Shown: positions 47,030 to 56,594 of the stretch, in pieces | How the letters are laid out: every line of letters begins with the position of its first letter | How positions within the stretch are numbered: position 1 is the stretch's first letter | Virus record (IMG/VR): IMGVR_UViG_3300030450_002944 | Span: 17,308 to 81,307 of that record | Origin: a virus | Length of the DNA: 64,000 nt | Direction: 5' to 3' (one strand) | Notes under the pieces: generated by a model | Seen by the model: the letters and a program-made list of their open reading frames with translations, nothing else | Databases searched by the model: none | Told to the model about the DNA's origin: nothing | Program-made: the position numbers and the translations under genes

Positions 47030-47967
47030 AAGATAATGCAGAAAAAGCAATACAAGAATTACTAAAAGATAAAAATCTTAATCTAACAATGGGAGATAGT
47101 AATGTATTTGATTATGGTAGGATACCTTTTGGCATACCTGCTCTTGATACATTGACTGGTGGTGGTATACCAAAGAAGAGAATGACTTTAATTTATGGTC
47201 CAACCAATGTTGGAAAGTCCTATTTATCGTCACAGATAGTTGCTCAAGTCCAGAAACAAGGTGGTAGAGCCGCATGGATTGACACAGAATTATCTTGGGA
47301 TGCAGACTGGATGACTAAGTGTGGTATAGATGCAAGTTCAGTGGTAGTTGGACAACCATCAAGTGGTGAACAAGCTATGGATTCCATTAAAGCATTAGCG
47401 ACATCAGGAGAATTTGATGCTATTATATTAGATAGTATTGCAGGTTTAGTACCTGCTCAAAATATGGACGAAGATTTTTCATTTAGTCCTATGGCTTGGC
47501 AAGCAAGATTTGTCAATTCATCTTTACCTAGGTTGTTACCTAGCTTACATAATGGAACTGCTTTGATTTGTATAAATCAAGTTAGAGCTAGTATGGGACC
47601 TGTTGCATTACAAAATATGCCGGGTGGTAAAGCTCAATCTTTCTTCGCTCATTTCTTACTAGAAGTTAGAAGAAACGGGTGGATTGAAGAATCTGGTGAG
47701 AAAGTTGGATTTGATATGCAAGTAAGACTGCGAAAGACTAAAGTTGGTGGTCAGAACTGGAAAGCTGCCTCTGTTCCATTTAGAGTAGATGGTGGAATTG
47801 ATATACTAGAAAGTTTCATTAGAGAAGGCATTGAAAAAGGATTTGTTAAAAAAGCAGGAGCATGGTATACTTATAATGATGTAAAAGCACAGGGTATGAA
47901 TGGTCTTAAACAGATCTTTATTGATAGTCCAGAACTAGAGGAGCAGTTAATCAATGACGTTTCCTAG
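47026..47967 (+). CDS. RecA/UvsX-type recombinase (313 aa)
   Basis: RecA core: Walker A YGPTNVGKSYLSSQ near residue 57, AAWIDTELSWD near 84 (catalytic Glu of the EN-type motif), Walker B FDAIILDSIAG near 130, and LICINQVRAS near 182 corresponding to the L2/NQxR region. ATP-driven strand exchange for recombination-dependent replication and repair. Sits with resolvase and nucleases. Confidence 0.88.
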   Translation: MKDNAEKAIQELLKDKNLNLTMGDSNVFDYGRIPFGIPALDTLTGGGIPKKRMTLIYGPTNVGKSYLSSQIVAQVQKQGGRAAWIDTELSWDADWMTKCGIDASSVVVGQPSSGEQAMDSIKALATSGEFDAIILDSIAGLVPAQNMDEDFSFSPMAWQARFVNSSLPRLLPSLHNGTALICINQVRASMGPVALQNMPGGKAQSFFAHFLLEVRRNGWIEESGEKVGFDMQVRLRKTKVGGQNWKAASVPFRVDGGIDILESFIREGIEKGFVKKAGAWYTYNDVKAQGMNGLKQIFIDSPELEEQLINDVS

Positions 47968-48259
47968 AGATTATACTGACCAAGAATTGAAATTAGCTGA
48001 AGTTCTAGATCAAACTGGACTCAGGTACGAAACTCAAGCTCCATTTGGTAAATATACTGTAGATTTTTTTATTGATGAAATTAATACAGTTGTTGAAGCA
48101 GATGGGGTAATGGGACATTTAAGAAAAAAAGATAGGCAAAGAGATATTGAATTACACGAAATGGGTGTTACCAATATTATTCATATCAGATCTAAAACTA
48201 AAGAAGGTATTAAGGAGGAATTATGGCAGGCATTAAACAGCTTGGAAAAGCAAGCTTAG
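47954..48259 (+). CDS. Vsr/DUF559-like PD-(D/E)XK endonuclease (101 aa)
   Basis: LAEVLDQTGLRYETQAPFGK leads into YTVDFFIDEINTVVEADG, the D-x(n)-E-x-D core of the very-short-patch/DUF559 nuclease fold, followed by a basic segment RKKDRQRDIELHEMG. Likely a DNA nicking or structure-specific nuclease working with the recombinase. Overlaps both neighbours. Confidence 0.75.
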   Translation: MTFPRDYTDQELKLAEVLDQTGLRYETQAPFGKYTVDFFIDEINTVVEADGVMGHLRKKDRQRDIELHEMGVTNIIHIRSKTKEGIKEELWQALNSLEKQA

Positions 48260-48903
48260 ATCCTAGAGGAAAACAAGATAGATGGCTATTAAAAGCTATT
48301 GATACATATTTAACGAAAAAACAATCTCCACCAAGACAGGGAGTATTTTTTCCATCTCTAGTCTCTAATCCTTGTGATAGATATGTCTTTATGGCATACA
48401 ATGGATTATTAGAATCTTCTACTATAGATGGTAATTTAAGTAGAATATTTGACAATGGTAGCTCTCTCGAAGATAGAGTTAATAAATACTTTTCAAATAT
48501 GGGTATTTTAGAAGGCAGAGAAGTATCTTTGAAGAGTACTCTACCACCTATTTCAGGACGTATGGACTTTCTTATTAAACATGAGAAGTATGGAAAAGTG
48601 CCTGTTGAATTAAAATCCATAAATACTAGAGGTTTTGAAAACTTAAGACAAGCTAAACCAGAGCATATATTACAATTACATACTTACATGAATTTATGGA
48701 ACGATAATCGTCAATTAACACCTGTAACACATGGAATAGTATTGTATGAAAACAAAAATGATCAGAAACTAAAAGCATTTTTACAAGAGCTTGACGATAA
48801 AATTTGGAATAATATAGTAACTAGACTACTTAAAATTATGGATATGCAAACCATACCTGAAAAATGTACAGGTGATAAGTGGTGTAAATGTAAGGAGGTA
48901 TAA
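48223..48903 (+). CDS. Cas4/RecB-type exonuclease with possible Fe-S cluster (226 aa)
   Basis: PD-(D/E)XK core: SGRMDFLI near residue 110 (Asp), VPVELKSINTRG near 127 (E-x-K), and the downstream QLHTYM (QxxxY) motif near 149. One N-terminal Cys (NPCDRYVF) plus three C-terminal Cys (CTGDKWCKC) match the 4Fe-4S arrangement of Cas4/AddB enzymes. Not linked to any CRISPR array here. Probable end-processing nuclease in phage recombination. Confidence 0.82.
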   Translation: MAGIKQLGKASLDPRGKQDRWLLKAIDTYLTKKQSPPRQGVFFPSLVSNPCDRYVFMAYNGLLESSTIDGNLSRIFDNGSSLEDRVNKYFSNMGILEGREVSLKSTLPPISGRMDFLIKHEKYGKVPVELKSINTRGFENLRQAKPEHILQLHTYMNLWNDNRQLTPVTHGIVLYENKNDQKLKAFLQELDDKIWNNIVTRLLKIMDMQTIPEKCTGDKWCKCKEV

Positions 48904-49400
48904 TGGAAGACGAGAAATGGACCCCAATAAAAGCATTGGGGAGAGCTAGGAAATCAATTAATGAATTAATGATTCCAGAGTTATCAATTGATAGATCAGA
49001 AAAACCTGAGTTAATTTTTTCTGATGTTTATAATGTAGATAATTCTAGATTAGAGGAATACTTAGTAATGTACAGTAGCTATAAAGCATATCTAGAGACT
49101 GAGATCTCTAGAAGAGAATCTGAAAGAAACGCATTAGAAGCTGCATTTGAAGAAGGGTACTCTAAAGCTATGTATACTCTATACCAAGAGAGAGAAAATG
49201 AAGGTAAAAAGAAGCCTGTAAAGGAAGAAATTAGAGGAGAAATATTCAGTAAATATCCGGGACTTGAAAGTCGAAGGAAAGAGATTATTGAAAAAGAAAT
49301 AGCTGTGAGAGAACTCTCAGGATTATTAAATACTTATACTACTGCTTATAATACAATAAGTAGGATAGTAGCTCTACGAACATATGGGGGTGAGAAATGA
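48903..49400 (+). CDS. Hypothetical helical protein (165 aa)
   Basis: Long amphipathic helices (EEYLVMYSSYKAYLETEISR; SRRKEIIEKEIAVREL). Lies between Cas4-like nuclease and resolvase genes with one- to four-base overlaps, so probably belongs to the recombination set. No motif identified. Confidence 0.7.
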   Translation: MEDEKWTPIKALGRARKSINELMIPELSIDRSEKPELIFSDVYNVDNSRLEEYLVMYSSYKAYLETEISRRESERNALEAAFEEGYSKAMYTLYQERENEGKKKPVKEEIRGEIFSKYPGLESRRKEIIEKEIAVRELSGLLNTYTTAYNTISRIVALRTYGGEK

Positions 49401-49858
49401 TATTAGGGGTAGACTGTTCTTCTAAAGCTATACATGGAGTAATCTTAAATGATAAAGAAGAAATCGTAACACAATTTAAGACAGATAAACAGAAAGAGGA
49501 TTTTGACATAAGATTTGTTAAAATAGTTGATAATTTTTCCAATATATTAAGTAAAATAAATATAGAGAAAGCTTTTGTAGAGGCTGCAATCTACATACAA
49601 AATCCAAAGTCCACAATTGAAATAGCTAGAGTTGTCGGTGGAGTACAACTTACTTGCAACAAATATAGAATACCATGTCAATTGGTGGATAATACAAAAT
49701 GGAAAAAAGAAATCGTTGGTAAAGGCAATTGTTCTAAGGCTAATATAATGACTTTTGCAGTTGAAAAATGGGGAGACGTTTTTGAAGAACAAGATTTTGC
49801 TGATGCTGCATGTATCGCATTATATGGGATAAAGGAGAGTAAAGATGGGAATTCCTAG
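49397..49858 (+). CDS. RuvC-like Holliday junction resolvase (153 aa)
   Basis: RNase H-fold pattern with acidic catalytic residues: ILGVDCSSKAIHGVIL (first Asp), KAFVEAAIYIQNPKS (Glu) and EEQDFADAACIALYG (final Asp). GKGNCSKANIM corresponds to the DNA-contacting loop. Resolves branched DNA before packaging. The terminase genes are close downstream, consistent with this. Confidence 0.8.
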   Translation: MILGVDCSSKAIHGVILNDKEEIVTQFKTDKQKEDFDIRFVKIVDNFSNILSKINIEKAFVEAAIYIQNPKSTIEIARVVGGVQLTCNKYRIPCQLVDNTKWKKEIVGKGNCSKANIMTFAVEKWGDVFEEQDFADAACIALYGIKESKDGNS

Positions 49859-50360
49859 TAATTACAGAAAATCAAATGATAAACCTACTTTTTATTATCA
49901 TGAAAAACCTAAAAAAGGTAGGAAAAGGAAGCCAAAGGATAGTCTACCAAAAGGTATGACTGTTGAAGAATTTAAAGCAAAGTACGCAAAAGTTGTATGG
50001 TGTGATTATTACGCCTGTATACATAATGAATCTCCTGAAGGAGCTAGTAGAAAAATAGCAACTATACTGGAAAATCCTCATTATGAACCACTTGGAACAA
50101 AAGATGAATCTTGGAAGGGTGTTTGTGGAACCGATAAAACCGAGATTGCTATAAGATTTAAAACCGTTCAAGGTACAAGTGGATCAAAAGATAAAGTTCC
50201 TGAGTGTTTTAATGCAGCGTCTAATAAAACAGGGCGTATAGATATGAGTAAATTATTGCAAGGTAATGGAACACCTTATGGTGGTAGTATTGAATCACAA
50301 AGTGCTGACCAAGGATTTACAGGTACTGCAGCTTATGGTACTAAATGGAAGGGTAAATAA
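49845..50360 (+). CDS. Hypothetical basic protein (171 aa)
   Basis: Basic N-terminus (KPKKGRKRKPKDSLPKG), a cysteine/tryptophan segment (VVWCDYYACIHNESPEG), then a Gly/Ser-rich tail. It overlaps the resolvase gene and directly precedes the small terminase. Unrecognised; might bind nucleic acid. Confidence 0.65.
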   Translation: MGIPSNYRKSNDKPTFYYHEKPKKGRKRKPKDSLPKGMTVEEFKAKYAKVVWCDYYACIHNESPEGASRKIATILENPHYEPLGTKDESWKGVCGTDKTEIAIRFKTVQGTSGSKDKVPECFNAASNKTGRIDMSKLLQGNGTPYGGSIESQSADQGFTGTAAYGTKWKGK

Positions 50361-50863
50361 TGCCTAAGAATTATCCAGAGGAAGTAAAATTAGCCGCTTT
50401 AGAATTGTATTTAGAAAACAAGACTGGAGCTGAAATTGCAGATTCTATTAATAAGCAATTTGAACTAGAGGTAAAAGCTCCAACTATATATGCTTGGGCA
50501 AGACAATATAATTGGAAAGGCGAAAATGCAGCTATGTCAACAAAAGCAAAAGAGATAGTTAAAGAGAAACAGAGTCAACGACTTGCTAGAATTCAAACTG
50601 AACATCTAGATGTGTATCAAGGGGTTAGAGAAAAAGCAAGTTCTGAATTAGAAGGTTTAGAATTTGAGAGAGCCTTTGAGGCAGTTAAAGCTTTAGACAT
50701 AGGAATACAAGGAGAACGGAAAACTATTGAGGGTCTGGTAAACTTACAATTCGTTCAAGACGTTCTTAATGTATTAGTTGAAGAAATATCAGATCAAGAC
50801 GTATTAACCAAAGTAGCCAGTAAATTAAGAACTCTGGTACAGGAGAGAGATGACATCCAATAA
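50360..50863 (+). CDS. Small terminase subunit-like protein (167 aa)
   Basis: N-terminal helix-turn-helix (EEVKLAALELYLENKTGAEI then APTIYAWARQYNWKGE) of the kind that recognises the packaging site, followed by helical oligomerisation segments. Overlaps the large terminase gene by 14 bases, the standard pairing. Confidence 0.75.
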   Translation: MPKNYPEEVKLAALELYLENKTGAEIADSINKQFELEVKAPTIYAWARQYNWKGENAAMSTKAKEIVKEKQSQRLARIQTEHLDVYQGVREKASSELEGLEFERAFEAVKALDIGIQGERKTIEGLVNLQFVQDVLNVLVEEISDQDVLTKVASKLRTLVQERDDIQ

Positions 50864-52511
50864 AAAACAACAAGAAGCATTAACATTTCAAGATGCCTTC
50901 AGTAAATTAGCAGAAGGATTAACTACTGGTAATGTTAGTTATAAAGTCGGTAGCTTTTATGAATTTCTTAGAGACATTTGGTCACAAAGTTTTGATAATC
51001 CTGAATATTTTGGAGCTTGGCATGTGGGGGTTTTAGCAGATGATATCGAAGAATGTTTAGAAACAGGTAAAAATTATGTTGCAATACTACCACGTTTCCA
51101 TTTTAAGTCTACAATTTTAGGACATGCTTTCAGTGTTTGGAGACTTTTGAAGGCTAAAAGAGATTGTTCAGTATTATATTTATCATATAGTGATGGAATG
51201 GCTAGATATCATTTATCTGAAATAAATAAAACTGTTTCAAGGAATCCTGTATTAATGGATTTAATGGATAACAGGTCACCAAAAGCTGATTATTCTTTTA
51301 GATATTATATTAATAAGAAACCAATGGAGATTATGCATGGTGGATTATTCTCTTTCAAAAGAGGTATGCATGTTAATGGAGCATTAATTGCTGATGACGT
51401 ATTGCGTGATCCGGAAAATCCTTTAAATACTGGACAAATAACAAAAGTTGAAGATCATTTTATGACAGAAAGTTTGTTTATTCCTTTGAAAGGTGTACCA
51501 GTAATTGTATTGGGTACTCCAATGATGCCCGGAGACTTATTAACCAACTTGCAGAAAGATGATAGATTTAAATCAAGAGTATTACCAGCTCTTGACCCAA
51601 CACCTACTAGAAGAGTGTTGATGCCTGAGTTATACAATGAGGAATGGTTATTACAACAACAAGAAGCAAGACCAAAATCATTTGCTTCAGAGTTTTTGTT
51701 GCAACCTCATTTTGCAACTGAAGCATATTTTAATGAAGAGGATGTAGTTAAGTGTGAGTCAGAAGACTTAAGAAGTGCTTCTGCACATCAAACATTTAAA
51801 ATGGAAGCTGGAGATCAACTATTTGCTGGGTTTGACGTAGGTAAAAAACGACACCCATCTCATTTAGTTATATTCAGAAGAAGAGGCGATAAGATAGAAC
51901 AAGTACATCAATCATGGTTAGATGGATGGAATTATTCAGATCAAATTCAATATTTGAATGAAGTCGCTGAAAATTATAGTTTAGAGAAGGGATATATAGA
52001 TAATACAAGAGGAGAGCTAGAAGACAGAGGATTAGATACTGTATGGCATTCGATGACTTTTTCACAAAAGAGTAAGAGAACTATGGCACAAATCTTTGAA
52101 GAGTATGTTCATTCGGGTAACTTAAAGTTAATAAAAGATGAAAGACAGAAAGGACAAATTCTGTCGGTGAGTAATGACTTAAAAGCTCCTGAAACCCCAA
52201 TGGGACATGGAGATGCATTCTTTTCGATTGCAATGGCATTACAAGCATGTTATGAAACAACTATCTATAGATACGAAAGTTTGGGAAGCGTTACTGATTG
52301 GCTTGATGCAGTGTCCCCTGAAGAGAAGAATTCAATCAAAGAAGAAGCAAAAGTTCCAGATCTGTCAAAATGGACAGGAAATGAGTATAATAAAGATAAG
52401 GAACAAAATCAAAAAGCACCCAACCCATCATGTGATGAAATGGTATGTATGCCTAATTTTTGGGTAAAAGAAAAAAATCTATGTCTGTATTGTGGATACA
52501 GAGGAGGATAA
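50850..52511 (+). CDS. terL: Terminase large subunit (553 aa)
   Basis: ATPase domain with a variant Walker A (LPRFHFKSTILG near residue 82) and Walker B-type GALIADDVLRD near 172, then a coupling Thr (LGTPMMPGD). The RNase H-fold nuclease begins FAGFDVGKKRHPSHLVIF near residue 325, with later acidic residues in GDAFFSI. Unusual is a C-terminal four-cysteine finger (CDEMVC, CLYC) after about residue 525. Cleaves and translocates DNA into the procapsid. Confidence 0.88.
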   Translation: MTSNKKQQEALTFQDAFSKLAEGLTTGNVSYKVGSFYEFLRDIWSQSFDNPEYFGAWHVGVLADDIEECLETGKNYVAILPRFHFKSTILGHAFSVWRLLKAKRDCSVLYLSYSDGMARYHLSEINKTVSRNPVLMDLMDNRSPKADYSFRYYINKKPMEIMHGGLFSFKRGMHVNGALIADDVLRDPENPLNTGQITKVEDHFMTESLFIPLKGVPVIVLGTPMMPGDLLTNLQKDDRFKSRVLPALDPTPTRRVLMPELYNEEWLLQQQEARPKSFASEFLLQPHFATEAYFNEEDVVKCESEDLRSASAHQTFKMEAGDQLFAGFDVGKKRHPSHLVIFRRRGDKIEQVHQSWLDGWNYSDQIQYLNEVAENYSLEKGYIDNTRGELEDRGLDTVWHSMTFSQKSKRTMAQIFEEYVHSGNLKLIKDERQKGQILSVSNDLKAPETPMGHGDAFFSIAMALQACYETTIYRYESLGSVTDWLDAVSPEEKNSIKEEAKVPDLSKWTGNEYNKDKEQNQKAPNPSCDEMVCMPNFWVKEKNLCLYCGYRGG

Positions 52512-52526
52512 TAAGGAAGGAACAAA

Positions 52527-54407
52527 ATGGTGACACAATTAACCCCGCAAGCCGAAACAGTCGCAACGAGTCGATATTATTTAAAAAATGAAGATAATGA
52601 AGTTATTGAAACTGCCGAAGAAATGTTTAAAAGAGTCGGACAGGCTATAGCTAAGATTGATATGCAGTATGGACAAATGGATGCTAATGCAGCATTAACA
52701 GCTATCGATTTTACAAGTATGATGAGTGAATTAAAGTTTATCCCTAATTCACCAACATTAATGAATGCAGGTACTGATCAAGGAACTTTATCAGCTTGCT
52801 TCGTGTTACCTTTAGAAGACAGCATGGAAGATATAATGAAAGCTGCTCATGACATAGCAATGGTACAAAAGTTTGGAGGAGGTACAGGATTTGCTCTTAG
52901 TAAGCTAAGACCAAGAGGAGATCGGATAAAAACTACTCATGGAATTGCTTGTGGACCTATTCAAGTGTTGAAGACACTTTCAAGAGTTTCTTCTATGATA
53001 ACTCAAGGTGGAAAGAGAGATGGAGCAAATATGGCAGTAATGTCTGTATACCATCCTGATATTCTTGAGTTTATTGAATGTAAAAAAGTCGAAGGTGAGA
53101 TACATAACTTTAATATTTCTGTTGGGGTAGACTCTAACTTTATGAAAGCAGTAGAATCTAATGCTGACTACAATTTAATAAATCCAAAAAGTAATGAAAT
53201 AACTGGACAATTAAATGCTAGAGAAGTATTTAACAAGATTATTTATGGGGCTTGGAGAAATGGTGAGCCGGGAATGATATTCTTAGACAATGTTAACAAA
53301 GATAATAATGTAATAGAAGAATATGGTGAAATGATTGCAACTAATCCTTGTGGCGAACAACCATTATTAGGAAATGAATCATGTAATTTAGGTTCAATCA
53401 ACCTAGCTAAGTTCTATCACGAAGATCATCATGATGTAGATTGGAAGAATCTAGAAAAGGTTGTAAAAACATCAGTCCATTTCTTAGATAATGTAATTGA
53501 TGCGAATAAGTATGCGACACCAGAAATAGAGAAAATGACTAAAGCTACTAGAAAGATAGGTTTAGGTGTTATGGGATTCGCAGATTTGCTAATTCAGCTG
53601 AAAATTAAGTATAATAGTATAGAGGGACGTAAATTAGGTAAAGATATTATGTCCTTTATTAGAAAAATAGCTGATGCACAGTCAATAAAATTAGCAAAAG
53701 AACGTGGTACTTTTCCTGCATGGGATAAAAGTAACTATGGAGAAGATGAAAAATATAGAAATTCTTGTAGGTTGACTGTTGCTCCTACAGGAACAATATC
53801 TATGATAGCTGATACTTCTAGTGGAATTGAGCCAACATTTGCTTTGGCTTGGAAGAAGTCGAATATACTAGAAGGACAGACTTTATATTATGTAAACAAA
53901 TATTTTGAGAGAGATGCTAAAGCACATGACTTCTATTCAGAAGATTTAATGGAACATTTATCTCAGGGAGGTTCTTTAGAATCAAGAGAAGATGTACCAC
54001 CATGGGCTAAAGAAATATACATTACAGCTCCAGAAATTTCTGCAGAGGATCACGTTGCGATGCAGTCAGCTTTTCAGGAAGATTGTGATTCAGGTATCTC
54101 AAAGACAATTAATTTTCCTAATGAAGCGACCCTCGCTGATGTTGAGTCGGCTTACCTATCTGCTTGGAATCTTGGTTGTAAAGGTATTACTGTTTATAGG
54201 GCAGGAAGTAGAGAAAAAGAAGTTCTGGTTAAAGGGACTAAAGACAAAAAAGAGGAAGAATTAGACGATCAATTAAGTTTTTTTGACTCAATGGAAGCAC
54301 CAGTTAAAGCTATGGAGTCAGATTGTTGTGATTCTCCTCAAGTAATAATGGAATCAGGTTGTAAAACCTGTAAAAGTTGTGGTTGGAGTGCTTGCCACAT
54401 AGCTTAA
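52527..54407 (+). CDS. nrdJ: Class II (adenosylcobalamin-dependent) ribonucleotide reductase (626 aa)
   Basis: Monomeric RNR core: FIPNSPTLMNAG near residue 72, TGFALSKLRPRG, active-site NPCGEQPLLGNESCNLGS near residue 272 (Cys, Glu, Cys), VAPTGTISMIAD, and GLGVMGFADLL. No NrdB partner is adjacent and the sequence is the compact B12-dependent type. C-terminal CKTCKSCGWSACHI supplies redox/zinc cysteines. Makes deoxyribonucleotides for phage replication with or without oxygen; the host must supply cobalamin. Confidence 0.9.
   Translation: MVTQLTPQAETVATSRYYLKNEDNEVIETAEEMFKRVGQAIAKIDMQYGQMDANAALTAIDFTSMMSELKFIPNSPTLMNAGTDQGTLSACFVLPLEDSMEDIMKAAHDIAMVQKFGGGTGFALSKLRPRGDRIKTTHGIACGPIQVLKTLSRVSSMITQGGKRDGANMAVMSVYHPDILEFIECKKVEGEIHNFNISVGVDSNFMKAVESNADYNLINPKSNEITGQLNAREVFNKIIYGAWRNGEPGMIFLDNVNKDNNVIEEYGEMIATNPCGEQPLLGNESCNLGSINLAKFYHEDHHDVDWKNLEKVVKTSVHFLDNVIDANKYATPEIEKMTKATRKIGLGVMGFADLLIQLKIKYNSIEGRKLGKDIMSFIRKIADAQSIKLAKERGTFPAWDKSNYGEDEKYRNSCRLTVAPTGTISMIADTSSGIEPTFALAWKKSNILEGQTLYYVNKYFERDAKAHDFYSEDLMEHLSQGGSLESREDVPPWAKEIYITAPEISAEDHVAMQSAFQEDCDSGISKTINFPNEATLADVESAYLSAWNLGCKGITVYRAGSREKEVLVKGTKDKKEEELDDQLSFFDSMEAPVKAMESDCCDSPQVIMESGCKTCKSCGWSACHIA
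53608..53623 (+). promoter_or_regulatory. Late -10 motif inside the reductase gene
   Basis: AGTATAATAGTATAGA, identical over 15 bases to the motif before the BMP and terminal membrane genes, here within coding sequence. It could start an internal transcript towards the portal genes about 0.8 kb downstream, or be chance. Confidence 0.35.
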
Positions 54408-54436
54408 AAGAATTAGAATAGACAAAGGAGGTCAGA

Positions 54437-54889
54437 ATGGCTATAGGAAGTTTATTAAGAGATAGAGATGTTCAGTATGTTGCTTTAAAAGATGATGCAA
54501 CTAATACTTGGAGAATCTTAGATACATGGAATGCAGCATTAAAAGAATTTGATGTAGAAGATGATATTCCAGATGATAACGAGGCAGTACAGATTATTAC
54601 AGAAGCAGCCTTCATTGCTTTAATTAAAGAGGCAACTAGGCTTGGAGTATTAGAAAATGCTTCATTAGGTAATAATGATGTAAATGACGAGGATTTACTT
54701 GCATTAGAGCGAGAAAATCAAGAATTACAAGAAAAACTGTCGAAAATAGAGGAAAATGTAGTAAAATATAAAGAGGGACCAAAAAAACCTCAATACTCAG
54801 AAAATTATGCAATAAAAGACAGAGCTATTCAGGCAATTATTAATCTAGCAGGCATGGCAGATGTTGAAAAAATCAGTGAGGATAAGTAA
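54437..54889 (+). CDS. Hypothetical protein (150 aa)
   Basis: Helical, acidic protein with a coiled-coil stretch (ERENQELQEKLSKIEENVVK) in the second half. AAAGGAGG upstream and two bases before the portal gene. Position suggests a packaging or connector accessory; no family recognised. Confidence 0.7.
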   Translation: MAIGSLLRDRDVQYVALKDDATNTWRILDTWNAALKEFDVEDDIPDDNEAVQIITEAAFIALIKEATRLGVLENASLGNNDVNDEDLLALERENQELQEKLSKIEENVVKYKEGPKKPQYSENYAIKDRAIQAIINLAGMADVEKISEDK

Positions 54890-54891
54890 AT

Positions 54892-56586
54892 ATGGCTAAA
54901 TTATCAGAATTTCTTCCAGATGTACCTCAAGTAGCTCAGACTATTTCAAGTTTGAACGAGCAGATAAACATGCTGCAGATTATGAAATCGACTGGAGATA
55001 GTGGACAAGCTCCTACTATTGGGTTGGATCATGTAGTTAATACATGGGTTCGACATCAAATGGCATATCGCCAACAACTTGTAATGGATTTACAGACTAT
55101 TACTTTTTCTGTACAAGAAATAAGAGGTCCATTAACACATATTACAGGTGAAGTATTTAGACGAGGACTAAAGCTTGTCCCATCTGTAAAAAATCCAGAT
55201 AAAAGTCAGTTAACTAGATTTAATAAATTTTTTGCTGATGCTAACGTATTTGATCAAAGTTTAGAAGAAGTTCTACGACAATTCCATTATGATGTTAACT
55301 CTATTGATGATGGATTTTTATACATGGCTAAAGAGTATGAAGAATTATCAGATGGAAAACTAGGGTCTAAAGTAAAAGAAATACGAAGATTAAATCCTGC
55401 TCTAGTTGAATTTGACTTAGACGCTGCAGGATTACCAAAAAATGCTCATTTTGTCTGTCCATTAGATAGAACAGATGTAGCTGAAGAACCGGGTAAATCT
55501 AAAAAAGGATATGACAGAATCCCTGCGATGTATAAATATTATCACAGGAATCAACATATGTACTTAACTGATTCAGAAATTATACATTTATCTAAATTCT
55601 CACCTTCTGAAACTTATGGTTGGTCACCTATATTAACAGTATTTGAAAAAGCTCTTACCTTAATTGGTATGGATAAAAACTTATATAGGTATTTCTTTGA
55701 AAGAAAAATGCCAGCTTCTATGATCATGGTAACTACTGATGATCCTGAAAGCTTAAGAAGAGAACGAGCTCATATAGCAGCTCAAACTAGACTTGATCCA
55801 AACTTTATTCCTATGGTAGCAGTATCATCTAGGAACAATAGAGGTAGAGTTGATATGGTAAGATTATTCCACACTCTTCAAGAGATGGATTATATGCCAG
55901 TTAAACAAGAAATTAGAGAGAGAATTGCTTCTATGTGGGGAGTATCACCAACGTGGCAAGGTACGCCTGAAGCTTTTGGTGGATTATCAGCTACTACGCA
56001 ACAATTAACTGTAATGAGTAGAGTAGTTGAATCAGATCAACGATTATTTCATGACAAAGTATTCCCACAATTATTAAAAGCATTCGGTGTTACGGATTGG
56101 AAACTTGAACTTCCTACTCCTGAAGAAAAAGCTGAAGCAACTATAATTGCTCAGACTCAACAGAAAGTTGCAATTGCTAGTCAATTAGCACAAATGGGCT
56201 TTAGTGTTGAACTTAAGGATAAAGAAGAAGTAGATATGAAAGAACTTGAGTTTGTAGTTAGTGGAGATATGGTTCCACAAGCACGAATGCAAGGTGAACA
56301 ACAAGCAATGCAATTAGAACAACAGCAACAACAAATTGAACAGGCTAAACAGCAAGCTGAGATGGCTCAGATGCAAGCTGCTATTCAAGAAGGTGGTGGA
56401 GAAGAAGATGAAGAAGAAGAAGAAGGTATGGAGAAAAGTTTAGAGAAGAGTAAATATGTTGCTCATAGAAATATAGGAGAGTTATTGGGAACTGATCATG
56501 ATACTAAAAAAGCAGAAGATGAAGATGAGTGGGAAGAAGAAGAAAGAGACCCCATTCCAGAAGATTGGGAACATGAAGACGATTAG
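54892..56586 (+). CDS. Portal protein (564 aa)
   Basis: Matches phage portal proteins by pattern: INMLQIMKSTGDSG, RHQMAYRQQL..., the conserved wing segment VEFDLDAAGLP, the GWSPI loop (YGWSPILTVFEKAL), the ERIASMWGVSPTWQG segment and a Gln-rich C-terminal tail (QQAMQLEQQQQQIEQAKQ) before an acidic end. Twelve copies form the DNA entry ring; lies between terminase and the large fusion enzyme gene. Confidence 0.88.
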   Translation: MAKLSEFLPDVPQVAQTISSLNEQINMLQIMKSTGDSGQAPTIGLDHVVNTWVRHQMAYRQQLVMDLQTITFSVQEIRGPLTHITGEVFRRGLKLVPSVKNPDKSQLTRFNKFFADANVFDQSLEEVLRQFHYDVNSIDDGFLYMAKEYEELSDGKLGSKVKEIRRLNPALVEFDLDAAGLPKNAHFVCPLDRTDVAEEPGKSKKGYDRIPAMYKYYHRNQHMYLTDSEIIHLSKFSPSETYGWSPILTVFEKALTLIGMDKNLYRYFFERKMPASMIMVTTDDPESLRRERAHIAAQTRLDPNFIPMVAVSSRNNRGRVDMVRLFHTLQEMDYMPVKQEIRERIASMWGVSPTWQGTPEAFGGLSATTQQLTVMSRVVESDQRLFHDKVFPQLLKAFGVTDWKLELPTPEEKAEATIIAQTQQKVAIASQLAQMGFSVELKDKEEVDMKELEFVVSGDMVPQARMQGEQQAMQLEQQQQQIEQAKQQAEMAQMQAAIQEGGGEEDEEEEEGMEKSLEKSKYVAHRNIGELLGTDHDTKKAEDEDEWEEEERDPIPEDWEHEDD

Positions 56587-56594
56587 GAGATAAG

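Noticed and set aside
48223-48903. CRISPR adaptation module
   Set aside because: The Cas4-like protein is alone; no Cas1, Cas2 or repeats are present, and its neighbours are recombination genes.
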